DNA of 64,000 bases from Eubacterium sp. 14-2 (GCF_000403845.2 NZ_KE159567.1:237081-301080), one strand, 5' to 3'. Shown: positions 35,263-44,708, counted from the stretch's first letter. Notes: generated from the letters alone by a model not told the origin. Translations and numbers: made by a program.

Positions 35263-36201
35263 ATGAGTGAGGTTAAACTGACGAATACGCCGTATGACGA
35301 TGTGTTCCGTACATTATTAAATGACTGCAGCAGCTTGATTATTCCGGTGATTAACGAAGTGTTTCGTGAAAGATACTCCGGAAAGGAAAAGGTTATTTTC
35401 TCTTCCAATGAACATTTTCTGAATCAGCAAGGCGGAAATGAAGACGGACGGATTACAGACGCAAGCTTTATAATAGTAGGGCCGGAAACGAAAAAGTACC
35501 ATTTGGAATGCCAGAGCAGCACAGATAATAGTATGTTGGTAAGGATGTTTGAATACGACACCCAGATTGCACTTGATGAGGGAGAGATTAAGGGGAATAT
35601 CCTTACTGTGACATTCCCGCATTCAGCAGTATTGTATTTAAGATGTAATGCTTCGACACCGGATAAGTTAAAAATCAAGATGGTCACTCCCGGCGGAGGT
35701 GTTACTTATGGCATTCCTTTAATGAAGTCACAGCAGTACACGATAGAAGAGATATTTGATAAGAAGCTTCTGTTTTTAATCCCGTTCTATATATTTTCCC
35801 ATGAGAAGAGGTTTGAGGAATATGAGAAAAATGGAGCAGAACTGGAGTCGTTAAAACAAGAATACGCAATGATAAAGACAAAGCTGGAAAAGCTAATGGA
35901 ACAGGGAGATATTACTGAGTATGCAAAATGTACGATTTGTGATATGTCCAATAAGGTTCTGGAGCACATTGCTGTAAAATATGATTCAGTAAAGAAAGGA
36001 GTGCAATCAGTTATGGGCGGAAAGATATTAGAATATGAAGCGAAGACAATAATGAATCGGGGACGCGAAGAAGGACGCGAGGAAGGCATTACTGTTCTGG
36101 TATCTACACTGAAAGATATGGACGTACCTGTTCAGGTGATATTGGAAAAGCTGCAGGAAAAATTCAATTTGAGTTTAGAAGCTGCTAAAAAGTATATTTA
36201 A
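35263..36201 (+). CDS. Rpn/YhgA-like PD-(D/E)XK nuclease family protein
   Basis: AGGAG lies nine bases before ATG 35263 (MSEVKLTNTPYDDVF), better than ATG 35257. The 312-residue protein begins with the Rpn N-terminal block (DDVFRTLLNDCSSLIIPVIN). It has the nuclease core ITDASFII...HLECQSS, consistent with D-x(n)-E-x-Q catalytic residues, followed by MLVRMFEYDTQIAL. The C-terminal GREEGREEG and helical repeat are typical. Rpn nucleases promote recombination or defend against phage; the specific role here is unknown. An intergenic stretch of 200 bases before it shows no gene. Confidence 0.75.
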   Translation: MSEVKLTNTPYDDVFRTLLNDCSSLIIPVINEVFRERYSGKEKVIFSSNEHFLNQQGGNEDGRITDASFIIVGPETKKYHLECQSSTDNSMLVRMFEYDTQIALDEGEIKGNILTVTFPHSAVLYLRCNASTPDKLKIKMVTPGGGVTYGIPLMKSQQYTIEEIFDKKLLFLIPFYIFSHEKRFEEYEKNGAELESLKQEYAMIKTKLEKLMEQGDITEYAKCTICDMSNKVLEHIAVKYDSVKKGVQSVMGGKILEYEAKTIMNRGREEGREEGITVLVSTLKDMDVPVQVILEKLQEKFNLSLEAAKKYI

Positions 36202-36222
36202 AATTTACTTCATACAGGAACT

Positions 36223-36534
36223 ATGGATGATGTCAGCCCCGGACTGAAAGCATTCCTGGATTATGTAGCCGGGAAGAAACCAGCAGACCCGTTCGTGGAT
36301 GAACTGGAAGAGGCAGTGAAAAATGCCCGGAAAAACAGAGAATGGAGGCATGAGTATATGACATTGTTAATGCGTGACCAGGAAAATTGGGAAATAGGAG
36401 AAAAATATGGAGAGAACAAGATGGCCAACCTGATAATGTTACTAAATGAAGACGGCAGGCTATCTGATATTGTCAGAGTGTCGCAGGATGAAGAATACCG
36501 TCAGGAACTTTATAAGGAATATCATATCAGTTAG
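36223..36534 (+). pseudogene. C-terminal fragment of an Rpn-family gene
   Basis: The 103-residue frame begins MDDVSPGLKAFLDYVAGKKP and continues with DELEEAVKNARKNREWRHEY and GEKYGENKMANLI, the usual Rpn tail without any nuclease core. It lacks a convincing ribosome site. It is probably debris from a second copy. Confidence 0.6.
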
Positions 36535-36564
36535 AAAAGAAAGCCACAGGCAAAGCATTTCAAA

Positions 36565-37236
36565 ATGTTTTGCCTTAAAATTTTCAATGTGGATGATTCA
36601 CTAAAAAATGGAATGCAGATGGGAGCTGAGATTATGACATTGGAAATGCGGTATAGAGAAAAGCGGGAAGAAGGAAAAATTTATGGCATCATTAGCGCGT
36701 GCAGAGAATGCAATATTTCAGAAGAAAGAATTTTAAAAATATTACAGGAAAAAGAGGGATTGTCTGAAGAAAGTGCAATAGTGTACCTTGAAGAAGCAGA
36801 AGAAGCTATAAAAAGAATGAATGAGTACACGGCTTTTATGGACAAACTAGGCAAAATAATATCAGATTTGAAGAAAATAAATGCAGGTGATGATGCCATA
36901 ATAGTGAAAATACAGGATGAATTTCATTTCACTAATGATGATGCAAAGTTTTATTATGAGTATGCCATGAAAAAAAAGGACTTTACTGGAAAATCAGGTG
37001 AAACGGTGCAGTCTGCCAAAAAGGATGGAGAATGGAGTCATGAGTATATGACTTTGCAGATGAATTATCAGGAAAAATATGAGCAGGGTATTGAGCAGGG
37101 TGTGGAACAGGAAAAAATAGATTCCGCAGTGAGAATGATAGAAGACGGAGATTTGCCGTTGGAAAAAATCGCGATGTATTCCGGGCTTACGCTGGAACAA
37201 GTGCTTAAATTAGAAAAGGAACTGCAGCTGGCATAA
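36565..37236 (+). pseudogene. Rpn-family tail remnant with duplicated C-terminal repeats
   Basis: The frame holds two successive tail-like segments, MTLEMRYREKREEGKIYGII and EYMTLQMNYQEKYEQGIEQG, each followed by the amphipathic helices expected after the Rpn nuclease. No nuclease core is present. A start at 36634 is possible, but the whole looks like a fused remnant. Confidence 0.55.
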
Positions 37237-37268
37237 TGGTTACTCTCCAACCATGAATATTAAAACGC

Positions 37269-37316
37269 AAAATAGCTGTCCTACAGGGTTTAATCTGTGC
37301 AGGACGGCTATTTTTC
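37269..37316 (+). terminator. Rho-independent terminator after the Rpn cluster
   Basis: AAAATAGCTGTCCT pairs with AGGACGGCTATTTT (including G-U pairs) and is followed by T residues. Confidence 0.65.
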
Positions 37317-37504
37317 AGCTCAAAACAATACAGCTTAATAATGAAATGCCATAACATACAAATCCGTACAGTTGTGGTGTTTTTTATTTACAGTAATATA
37401 TTTGCAACATAAATATAAATGTGCTGACGCACCGGGAGAAAGTTTGAGAAAACAGTCAAAAGCGGCTGTATTACAAAGAGAATATTTACAAAAAGGAGAA
37501 AAAC

Positions 37505-37777
37505 ATGAATAAGATTATGCTGATTGGAAGACTTACCCGTGACCCTGAAATTCGTTACTCTACGAACGATAACAATACGGCGATTGCCCGATATACATTG
37601 GCAGTAAACCGTCCGTTCAGGAAAAACGGGGAGCAGCAGGCGGATTTTCTTCCCTGTATCGCATTTGGCAAGACCGCAGAGTTTGCTGAAAAATATCTTG
37701 CCAAAGGAATGCGCGTGGCCGTAGAGGGACGCATCCAGACTGGCAGCTATACTGTCAACGCCGATTTAAAAATGTAA
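37505..37777 (+). pseudogene. ssb: Single-stranded DNA-binding protein, truncated by IS21
   Basis: MNKIMLIGRLTRDPEIRYST through AVEGRIQTGSYTVNADLKM is the first 90 residues of an SSB OB-fold (normal length about 130-150). The coding sequence runs into the IS end at 37773, which supplies the TAA stop. AAAGGAG precedes the ATG. The C-terminal acidic tail needed for partner binding is lost. Confidence 0.9.
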
Positions 37778-37827
37778 GAAAACGCCGATTATATTTTGTA
37801 GTTTTTCGGCGGAGTCATGTAACCTTT

Positions 37828-38625
37828 TCAAGTGTTTCCCTGCTCAAAAAGTGTGTTTACGATCTGCTGCTTTTGACGCATGAATTCCTTGCGTTCTTTC
37901 AGCCTGTATGATTCGCCTTTGATGTTGACTACTGTGCAGTGATGCAGAACACGGTCCAGAATGGCTGAGGCAATGGTGACATCAGCAAACACCTCATTCC
38001 ACTGCGAAAAAGTCTTGTTAGAGGTAAAGACCGTGGATGTCTTTTCATACCGCCTTGCGATGAGCTGGAAAAACAGGTTGGCCCCCTGAATGTCCATAGG
38101 GAGATATCCAATCTCATCAATGATAAGCATCCTGTACCTGGACAGGATTTTGAGCCTGTCCGGCAGCCGGTTCTCAAAGTGGGCTTTCTTGAGCTGTTCA
38201 ATGAGCTGGTGACAGTTGATGTAGTAGGTTGAAAACCTGTGTCTTGCAGCTACAAGCCCAAGGGCTGAGGCAAGATGCGTCTTTCCCACTCCCGGCGGCC
38301 CCAGAAAGACTATATTTTCCCCGTTTTCCAGGAAACGCATGGTTGCCAGTTCATCGATCTGGCGTTTATCAATAGAGGGCTGAAAGGAAAAATCAAAGTC
38401 GTCCAGAGTCTTTTTAATGGGGAAACCGGACATCTGAATCTGTTTCTCATATGCGCGTCTGCGCCTGGATTTCGCTTCTTCAGCAAAAATGTGATCCAAA
38501 ACATCCACGACATTTAATTTCTCCGCTACCGCCCATTCCAGGTAGTTGTCCAGAATCTCCAGAGTGTTCTTCATCTTGAGGCTTTCCAGATTCTCTTTCA
38601 GCCTGTCCATGGTCAATTCATTCAT
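37828..38625 (-). CDS. istB: IS21-family helper ATPase IstB
   Basis: The start at 38625 (MNELTMDRLKEN) overlaps the end of istA and has GAGGTG upstream; 265 residues. Walker A is GPPGVGKTHLASALG and Walker B MLIIDEIGYLPMD. It is intact, although its partner istA is broken. Confidence 0.9.
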   Translation of the reverse strand: MNELTMDRLKENLESLKMKNTLEILDNYLEWAVAEKLNVVDVLDHIFAEEAKSRRRRAYEKQIQMSGFPIKKTLDDFDFSFQPSIDKRQIDELATMRFLENGENIVFLGPPGVGKTHLASALGLVAARHRFSTYYINCHQLIEQLKKAHFENRLPDRLKILSRYRMLIIDEIGYLPMDIQGANLFFQLIARRYEKTSTVFTSNKTFSQWNEVFADVTIASAILDRVLHHCTVVNIKGESYRLKERKEFMRQKQQIVNTLFEQGNT

Positions 38626-39824
38626 ACAGCACCTCGTCATATCTGGACAGGTCAGAAGGTTTCAGGGGAAAATCAATGACCTTGTCCTGTTCCAAAAGTA
38701 TATTTTCTGCATCCATTGTCTGTTTCATAGTGAGCCGCCTATAGTGCTGCGGATTGACAACCATATCTTTTTTCTGATACGATATCCGGTGCAGAGCTAT
38801 CTGCTTTCCCTCATAGTAGGCAGCCAGCATACTGTCGAGGGCTACGACTGCCACATCTTTGCCGATGTACTCCGCCGGCACGGAGTACTGGTTTCCGGCA
38901 TAGGAGATGAGGCAGTCTTTTTGTACCCGGCGCAGGTTGATTTTGTCCATGATGTACTCCCGGCACAGAGGGTTTAACCGTTCCGCTTTCAGACGTTCAA
39001 AGGGGATTTCATTGGTGGTGGCGTGAACTTTTCCATTGACCTTGTTGCACCAGGCCTGCGCCTGACCGTTGAGGTCTGAAAGACTCTCGTATTTGATTCC
39101 AACCATGAAATTGTCTCGTACAAACTGCACCGTCCGTTCAACCCTGCCTTTTGTCTGTCCTCTATAGGGGCGGCACAAAAATCGGTTTGAAGCCGTAGAA
39201 GCCTGCAAAATCTTCAAACTGCCGGTTCAGTGTGGAATCTTCCTGTTTTAAAAGGCGTTTGATGACCACCTGTTTCATGTTGTCATAGAGTATCTCCTCC
39301 GGATAACCTCCAAAATACCGGAACGCGTTCTGATGGCACCGGATTAGTGTATTTGTGCTCATGTCCGTCACAAATTCGATATAACGCATCCGCGAATATC
39401 CCAGTATCATAAGGAAACAGTACAGTTTCTTCCATTTCCCGTCTTCGTATACCAGATGGTCCTCAAAAAAGCCCCAGTCCATCTGCCCCTGTTTTCCCGG
39501 CATGGTTTCAAACCGCACCGTTGCTTTTTCATCCAGGTCCATTTTCTTCCCCCGGACGTATTCCTTCACGATGCTGTATTTTCCGTCAAATCCCTGTTCC
39601 TGCAGTTTCTCCAGTATCCGTACCGCAGAATAGGGCGCTTCCTCCAGCCATTGGTCTATCTGCTGCTTGTAGGCATCCAGTTTTGTTGGCTTTGGCTGTG
39701 TCAGTGTGTACTCCGGCTTCTGTGGTGACTGTGCATACCTCTTTGCTGTCCGGGGATCCATGTGGTATTTTTTCCCAAGCTCCACATAGCTCATTCCTTT
39801 TTGTCTGTCACTTCGTATGTCCAT
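38618..39824 (-). pseudogene. istA: IS21-family transposase IstA, frameshifted
   Basis: The start at MDIRSDRQKGMSYVELGKKY has GAGGAG upstream. The first part holds the helix-turn-helix and the first acidic residues (QGQMDWGFFE, ILYDNMKQ). Near 39170 the frame breaks: after GFKPIF it reads VPPL-stop, while CRPYRGQTKGRVERTVQFVR (with the DDE glutamate) continues in another frame. One extra base at the run TTTTTGTGCC accounts for this. IS21-family istA does not normally need frameshifting, so the element is probably immobile. Confidence 0.85.
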
Positions 39825-39943
39825 CCAGCTTTCTCCTCTCATTTCCGACTCCTTTCCTGGACATTTTTTGTCCTATCAGGAGTCTATCTTTTTTTCTTTC
39901 TCTCCGCCATAAACCTGCATTTTTTCTTCGGCGTTTTCTTACA

Positions 39944-40120
39944 TTTTATCATTGGCGCTAACAGGGGAGCAACGGCTCAATCGACCATGTGGGCATTGTA
40001 GAAAAATGCGAGAATGGAACGGTCTACACCGTGGAGGGCAACTCTGGGGATGCCTGCAAACAGCAGAGCTATCCAGTCGGAAGCAACTCAATATACGACT
40101 ACGGATGTCCAAACTATTAA
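39944..40120 (+). pseudogene. 3' end of a CHAP-domain cell-wall hydrolase
   Basis: From 39965 the frame reads GSNGSIDHVGIVEKCENGTV then YTVEGNSGDACKQQSYPVGS and ends DYGCPNY at 40120. This is the C-terminal part of the CHAP/NlpC-type hydrolase of Tn916/Tn1549-like conjugation modules. The preceding codons (FYHWR-stop) look homologous but contain TAA. Only about 55 residues remain, abutting the IS21 end. Confidence 0.8.
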
Positions 40121-40140
40121 TTCAACAGGGTAAAAGGAAA

Positions 40141-40169
40141 CCAGAGGTCAATCCTCTGGCTGCTCTTTT
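40141..40169 (+). terminator. Terminator after the CHAP remnant
   Basis: The stem CCAGAGG-N5-CCTCTGG is followed by CTGCTCTTTTG. The hairpin lies 20 bases after the stop codon. Confidence 0.65.
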
Positions 40170-40273
40170 GCCTTACATATCTCCTGCGCCGTCCCTGCTA
40201 TGATAGTCAGTTCCGCCTCATCAAAAAAGCATTCAATTGACTGCGTAAGATTATTTTTCTTGCCAAAGTTCAT
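40148..40273 (-). CDS. Possible 41-residue peptide or fragment
   Basis: A minus-strand frame encodes MNFGKKNNLTQSIECFFDEA ELTIIAGTAQEICKAKEQPED without a clear ribosome site. The composition is protein-like, but it may be a remnant of a deleted gene. The rest of 40274-40535 holds a plus-strand stretch with a broken frame and no gene I can support. Confidence 0.3.
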   Translation of the reverse strand: MNFGKKNNLTQSIECFFDEAELTIIAGTAQEICKAKEQPED

Positions 40274-40535
40274 GCGATATAATGTTGTAGTGAACATTTA
40301 CGGTTGCAGACTTGTTATAGTTCTTATTGATGGATATAATATTATGGTATGTTGGGCAGTCAGATATATTTGAATATATGGCAGCACAGGAAAGCGAAAA
40401 AATAGAACGTATCACTTCGGTGGGTACGGCGGATATCTAAAAAAATCAGATTGAGGGCGCAATAAACATCTATCGGATATGGCTTATTCTGAAAGATACA
40501 CAAAAGCCTGTTGATATTCGAAAAAAAGTAAGAAT

Positions 40536-40551
40536 TTGACCACTTTTTGAC
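40536..40551 (+). promoter_or_regulatory. TTGAC direct-repeat operator, site 1 (before the response regulator)
   Basis: TTGACC-N4-TTTGAC places two TTGAC half-sites exactly 11 bases apart, 41 bases before the response regulator ATG. The same pattern occurs at 44693 and 51234, suggesting autoregulation. Confidence 0.65.
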
Positions 40552-40591
40552 TTTTAAGCTTTAAAATATTTTAGATTAGGAGGTTTTTACT

Positions 40592-41266
40592 ATGGCATAT
40601 AAGATACTCATTGTTGATGATGAAAAAATGCTGACCGAATTATTATCAAGCCACTTGCAGGATTGCGGATATGAGACTTTTGCAGCGGAAGATGCGGAGG
40701 AGGCAATATCAATGCTGAATACATATCCAGATTTAATTTTGCTTGACATCAACATGCCCGAAATGGACGGATTGGAGCTATGCAAGATTATCCGTAATAA
40801 TGTCACCTGCCCTATTTTGTTTTTGACTGCTCGGATTACAGAACAGGACAAGGTAAACGGTTTGCAGGTCGGCGGCGATGACTATATAACCAAGCCTTTT
40901 AGTTTACAAGAATTGACCGCAAGGGTGGCGGCTCACCTGCGGAGGGACGAGAGAAGCAAGCGTACTCCTAAAATCGTATCTTCACAAGGCTTAATTGTAA
41001 ATCTTGCTGAACGCAAAATTTTTTATGGAGAAAGGTCGCTGAACTTATCAAATCGTGAATTTGATATTGTCGAGTTTCTGATGAGTAACGCTAACCAGAT
41101 ATTTGATAAAGAACGGATATACGAAGCCGTATGGGGCTTTAATGCTGAGGGCGACAGCAATGTTATTAAAGAGCATATCCGAAAAATCAGAAATAAACTG
41201 ACTGAAGCTACGGGCAAGGAATATATAGAAACAGTTTGGGGGATGGGATATAGATGGAAAAAATGA
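40592..41266 (+). CDS. OmpR-family response regulator (VanR-like)
   Basis: The 224-residue protein has a receiver domain with acidic pair DDE (9-11), phospho-acceptor in LILLDINMPEMDG, FLTARIT and lysine KPF. The winged helix ends SNVIKEHIRKIRNKLTE and ETVWGMGYRWKK. The AGGAGG site precedes ATG. It overlaps the histidine kinase gene by 13 bases. It probably binds the TTGAC tandem repeats found before itself, the lipoprotein operon and the amidase gene. Confidence 0.92.
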   Translation: MAYKILIVDDEKMLTELLSSHLQDCGYETFAAEDAEEAISMLNTYPDLILLDINMPEMDGLELCKIIRNNVTCPILFLTARITEQDKVNGLQVGGDDYITKPFSLQELTARVAAHLRRDERSKRTPKIVSSQGLIVNLAERKIFYGERSLNLSNREFDIVEFLMSNANQIFDKERIYEAVWGFNAEGDSNVIKEHIRKIRNKLTEATGKEYIETVWGMGYRWKK

Positions 41267-42537
41267 AGAAAGTAAAATCCATTAAAAGTGCATTTATCTG
41301 GACGGTTGCCATTACAATGACAATTGTTTTTACATCCTCTGCTTTTACAATTTATATCTGTTATCGTATGCAGAAGAATATCATCCCCGACTCACAGGAA
41401 ATTTGGCTGCATACACGGACTATTATGGCAGATGGGACGGTATCTGAGGCAAAGCAAAGATTGATACTTGATGAACCTTCTAAAGTGTCTATGCTTGTCC
41501 CCGCTAAAGCGGAAGAAGAAAAGTTAGGGGATACAGAATTTACAATAGAGAGAATAGAATCCAGCTTCTCCACACTCCGCCCAAAACAACAGTTACTATA
41601 TAGAGCAATAAGCATTTCTATGGCAGGGCTTCCTTTTATCTATTCAGTTATAGGAATCATGTTATGTGCATGGTGGTTTTATAGGAAAAAGCTATCGCCG
41701 CCAATTCAGATTCTTGCAGATGCAACAAAGCATATAAAGGGGCAAGACCTTGATTTTACAGTTGCTTATAACAGTAACGATGAATTAGGCAGGCTCTGCA
41801 CAGCTTTTGAAGAAATGCGGCAAGCTTTGTATGATAATAACCGACAGCTATGGAATATGATTGAGCAGCGGAAAATTTTACAGGCATCAGTGGCACATGA
41901 CCTCAGAAATCCGATTGCGATTATAGAGGGCTATGTCGAATATATGCAGCAATGTTTTACAAATGGAAGTCTGAATGATGAGAAATTGCAGCATACACTA
42001 TCCAACCTTGCGATAACCTCAAAACGACTTGAGCGTTATACAGATTATATTCGTGATTTGAATACCATTGAAGAAACCGAAACAAAGTATTCTGTCGTTC
42101 AGTTACCAGATTTTTTGAAAAATGCTACAGAAAGCCTTTCACTTATTGTAGGACAGCATAGCTTGGAGATTGAATATCATTCTACAGTATCCGAATGTCA
42201 AGTAAAATTAGATGAACAAATATTTTACCGTATTGTTGAGAATATCTTTTCTAATGCCATTCGGTATGCTAATAGCAAAGTGAGTTTCCTATACACATTT
42301 ATTGATGATGCACTTACTATAACCATTACAGACGACGGCAAAGGATTTTCAAAGGCAATGCTCCGCAATAAGAATACCTTTCTTTATTCTGAGGATAAAA
42401 CGGGTGAACATATGGGACTGGGATTGGCTACAAGCCGTGTCCTTAGCCAGAAACACGGCGGATGTTTAGAACTTTCAAATGTTACTCCGAGTGGAGCTTC
42501 TGTAACAATTAAAATTGCAGTCCACAAAATGAGTTGA
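41254..42537 (+). CDS. Sensor histidine kinase (VanS-like)
   Basis: The 427-residue protein has two membrane helices (about 13-36 and 125-147) enclosing an 85-residue external loop, then HAMP and the H-box ILQASVAHDLRNPIAIIEGY. ATPase motifs are VENIFSNAIRYAN, ITDDGKGFS and GLGLATSRV. The start lies inside the regulator gene. The 33-bp repeat at 42545 follows directly after its stop. The stimulus is not evident; cell-wall or peptide stress is suggested by the regulon. Confidence 0.9.
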   Translation: MEKMKKVKSIKSAFIWTVAITMTIVFTSSAFTIYICYRMQKNIIPDSQEIWLHTRTIMADGTVSEAKQRLILDEPSKVSMLVPAKAEEEKLGDTEFTIERIESSFSTLRPKQQLLYRAISISMAGLPFIYSVIGIMLCAWWFYRKKLSPPIQILADATKHIKGQDLDFTVAYNSNDELGRLCTAFEEMRQALYDNNRQLWNMIEQRKILQASVAHDLRNPIAIIEGYVEYMQQCFTNGSLNDEKLQHTLSNLAITSKRLERYTDYIRDLNTIEETETKYSVVQLPDFLKNATESLSLIVGQHSLEIEYHSTVSECQVKLDEQIFYRIVENIFSNAIRYANSKVSFLYTFIDDALTITITDDGKGFSKAMLRNKNTFLYSEDKTGEHMGLGLATSRVLSQKHGGCLELSNVTPSGASVTIKIAVHKMS

Positions 42538-42544
42538 TATTTTT

Positions 42545-42577
42545 ATTTCTGCGAGCAATGAGTCAAGTGCCGTGCTT
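42545..42577 (+). repeat. 33-bp direct repeat, copy 1
   Basis: This sequence, containing GCAATGAGTCAAG, matches 47908-47940 at 30 of 33 positions. It follows the histidine kinase stop; the other copy spans the stop codon of the ABC ATPase gene. Confidence 0.7.
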
Positions 42578-42693
42578 AAAGCCAACCAAGGAGGATTTGC
42601 ATAAATCCAATGCAGCGTTTAACATTTCAACGGAGCGTTTCTTGAATATGGTGTTTCTTGTGATATTATGAAATCGGAAAGAAGGTGAAAATA

Positions 42694-43134
42694 TTGAACG
42701 TTCAAAAAACAGGCAGTCTGATTGCCGCTATCAGGAAAGAACAAAATCGCACGCAGCAGGATTTAGCGAATGAATTGGGAGTATCAAGTGCAGCTGTTTC
42801 AAAATGGGAACGAGGTATCGGATTTCCAGATGTATCTCTTATTGAACCATTAGCTGCATCCCTGGGGATTTCCATAGCAGAATTATTCAAGGGTGAAAGA
42901 ACAGAAAACAACGTTGATAACGAATATGAAAGTCTGTTGTCAGATGTTGTAAAAGTATCAGCCAATGAAATAACCAGGAAGAAAAAAATAACGAATTGGA
43001 TGACTGCTATTACTGTTGCTGTTCTTTATTTGATGATTTCTGTAATATCACACAAGTGGGAAATAACCTGGGTGGTCTGGATTGTATATTGTTTTTATCG
43101 GATTTTTACTGAATATATCTATAAAAAATATTAG
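42694..43134 (+). CDS. XRE-family regulator with C-terminal membrane helices
   Basis: I place the start at TTG 42694 because GAAGGTGA is at the right distance; GTG 42685 is in frame upstream. Residues 5-60 are a classic helix-turn-helix (RTQQDLANELGVSSAAVSKW). The C-terminal 50 residues form two hydrophobic helices (WMTAITVAVLYLMISVIS, WVVWIVYCFYRIF). A membrane-tethered repressor is likely. It sits between the two-component genes and the lipoprotein/ABC operon, on the same strand. Confidence 0.85.
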   Translation: MNVQKTGSLIAAIRKEQNRTQQDLANELGVSSAAVSKWERGIGFPDVSLIEPLAASLGISIAELFKGERTENNVDNEYESLLSDVVKVSANEITRKKKITNWMTAITVAVLYLMISVISHKWEITWVVWIVYCFYRIFTEYIYKKY

Positions 43135-43167
43135 CAATCTACAGAAACGTAAGAAACGGAGGAAAAA

Positions 43168-43896
43168 ATGGTCGATTATTCACAATTTGAGGCAAGTGTA
43201 AAATCCGGCATCCATGCAGATGTGAGCCGGATACGGTAAAAGGATGAAATAATAAAAGCCGTCGTCAAAAAGCGGAGAAGCTCCGCGATAATCTGCGTGT
43301 GCTTCCTATGTATGTCAGGAATTTCTTTGTTTAAAAGCTGGATTCCCGCCGTTATCTGTTTCCTTCTTGCATTGTTTTTCCTATGGCGGGCTGTCGGAAA
43401 ATTTTCTGACGAGTATTTACGGGAAATGTACGAGGAGGGGCTTTTGGTTCCCGGCATGATCGTGAAAACAGAACCCCTTACTATCATGGCAATCGCAAAC
43501 ATGACCGCGCGGGATGGTGCGGCAACCGTAAATGGGTGCTACTGTCTGGAGGTAAAGGAACTTGACGGGGCGCAAAAAATTCTATTTGAAAAAATCCCCT
43601 GCTCCTGTTTTTTCTGCTATGAGGGCGGCGATTACCATTCTTCCTTCCAGCCCCATCCTCTCTATTGGGGAACGGCAGATCAACAGTCTGTTCAAGAAGC
43701 ACTAAGACAGGTGGAGGAAGACAACAAAGAAAATACCAGAGATGAATGGGAAGTGCTCAAGGAGGTTGCGCGGCAGTTCCCTGATTTGGGAAACGGAAAT
43801 TTGATTTTATTGGATGAAAATTACGTTCCCTTCGGGAAAAAGAACTACATGGACAGCAACTATAAGCCCCTCAATGAGGAAGCTGACACCAAGTAA
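43168..43896 (+). pseudogene. Hypothetical membrane-associated protein interrupted by an ochre codon
   Basis: ATG 43168 has ACGGAGG upstream and opens MVDYSQFEASVKSGIHADVS RIR, then TAA at 43237-43239. The same frame continues KDEIIKAVVKKRRSSAIICV with two hydrophobic segments and a soluble domain to 43896. A single substitution explains the stop. Alternatively GTG 43297 could initiate the second part. The family resembles DUF3239-type proteins but I am not sure. Frame total is 243 codons. Confidence 0.65.
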
Positions 43897-44133
43897 TATG
43901 TTCCATTTAGGGAAACGCTGATGAAAGCGTTTCCCTCGTCGCAAATTCGGGATTGATGGATGATATAAACCATATGAGGAATGCAAAAATGATGACGATT
44001 TGGTCTTGTATCTTTCAAAGAATTTGTGAGATGACAACTTCCCATTTGACATATTGGAAAATCAAAATATGATACCTTTGCCTTAATCTTATTAAGGTGT
44101 ACTGAGATTATTTATTTTACGGAGGAAACGTAG

Positions 44134-44565
44134 ATGGAACGAAAAAATAAAATTTTGAAAACAGTTTCAGTTGTTCTATTGTTATGCAGTTTTGCTGTAC
44201 CAATGTATAATATTTTTCCTAATGGGCTGATAGTCAATCAGGATTCATGGTTTTTTACTGAAACTTTTAAAATACTTTTTCAAGAGGGGGTAGGAGCATT
44301 TAATTATCTTGGTGTTGTATTTCATCTGGCTGTATGGATTTCCGCTATCATACTGTGTATCGGTTCTTTTGCACAGATGGACAAGATTGTTCGCTTTTCG
44401 GCAGGTATCGGCATTGTCCTTCTTTTGATAGGTCTTCTGCTTGCTGTTGTTTTGACGAATGAAATAAAATTGATCCATCCGATTGTTGGGTACATTTGTA
44501 TTGGATACTGGATTGACTTAATTTTGCTTGTAGTTTGCGCCGCCGTTTCTTCAAAAAAGCACTGA
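44134..44565 (+). CDS. Four-helix membrane protein of unknown function
   Basis: GGAGGAAAC precedes ATG. The 143 residues form four hydrophobic helices (about 8-28, 55-76, 84-106, 116-138) with short loops, starting MERKNKILKTVSVVLLLCSF. No domain is recognised. A TATAAT-like upstream segment suggests its own promoter. It may act as immunity or accessory subunit of the neighbouring exporter, but this is a guess from position. Confidence 0.75.
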   Translation: MERKNKILKTVSVVLLLCSFAVPMYNIFPNGLIVNQDSWFFTETFKILFQEGVGAFNYLGVVFHLAVWISAIILCIGSFAQMDKIVRFSAGIGIVLLLIGLLLAVVLTNEIKLIHPIVGYICIGYWIDLILLVVCAAVSSKKH

Positions 44566-44692
44566 AAATATTTAAAAATTCCCATTTATCGAGCAACATA
44601 AATACATAAAGAGTAAGACACATAAGACGTAGAACCAGCAGACTTGTGAGAAATCACAGTTTGTTGGTTTTTCTTATGTAATTTTCTATTCC

Positions 44693-44708
44693 TTGACCGC
44701 ATTTTGAC
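44693..44708 (+). promoter_or_regulatory. TTGAC direct-repeat operator, site 2 (before the lipoprotein/ABC operon)
   Basis: TTGACC-N4-TTTGAC has the same 11-base period as at 40536. A TATAAT at 44719-44724 lies too close to the second repeat for a standard -35, fitting an activator-dependent promoter. Confidence 0.7.

Larger units (their letters stand above)
37773..39943 (-). mobile_element. IS21-family insertion sequence (second type), no target duplication
   Basis: The ends are perfect 16-bp inverted repeats beginning TGTAAGAAAACGCCGA. The flanks (…TTTAAAAA and TTTTATC…) share no direct repeat. The left flank is the 5' part of ssb, the right flank the 3' part of a CHAP hydrolase, indicating loss of the DNA originally between them. 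The element differs from the IS at 18922 in ends and proteins. Confidence 0.88.

Noticed and set aside
39160-39185. Programmed frameshift in istA
   Set aside because: IS21-family istA is normally one frame and the other copy in this window is uninterrupted.
37773-39943. Target duplication for the second IS21 element
   Set aside because: The left flank ends AAAAA and the right begins TTTTATC; no direct repeat was found, consistent with an adjacent deletion.
40274-40535. Plus-strand gene before the response regulator
   Set aside because: A protein-like stretch (EYMAAQESEKIERITSVGT) is broken by stop codons and has no start; at most a remnant.
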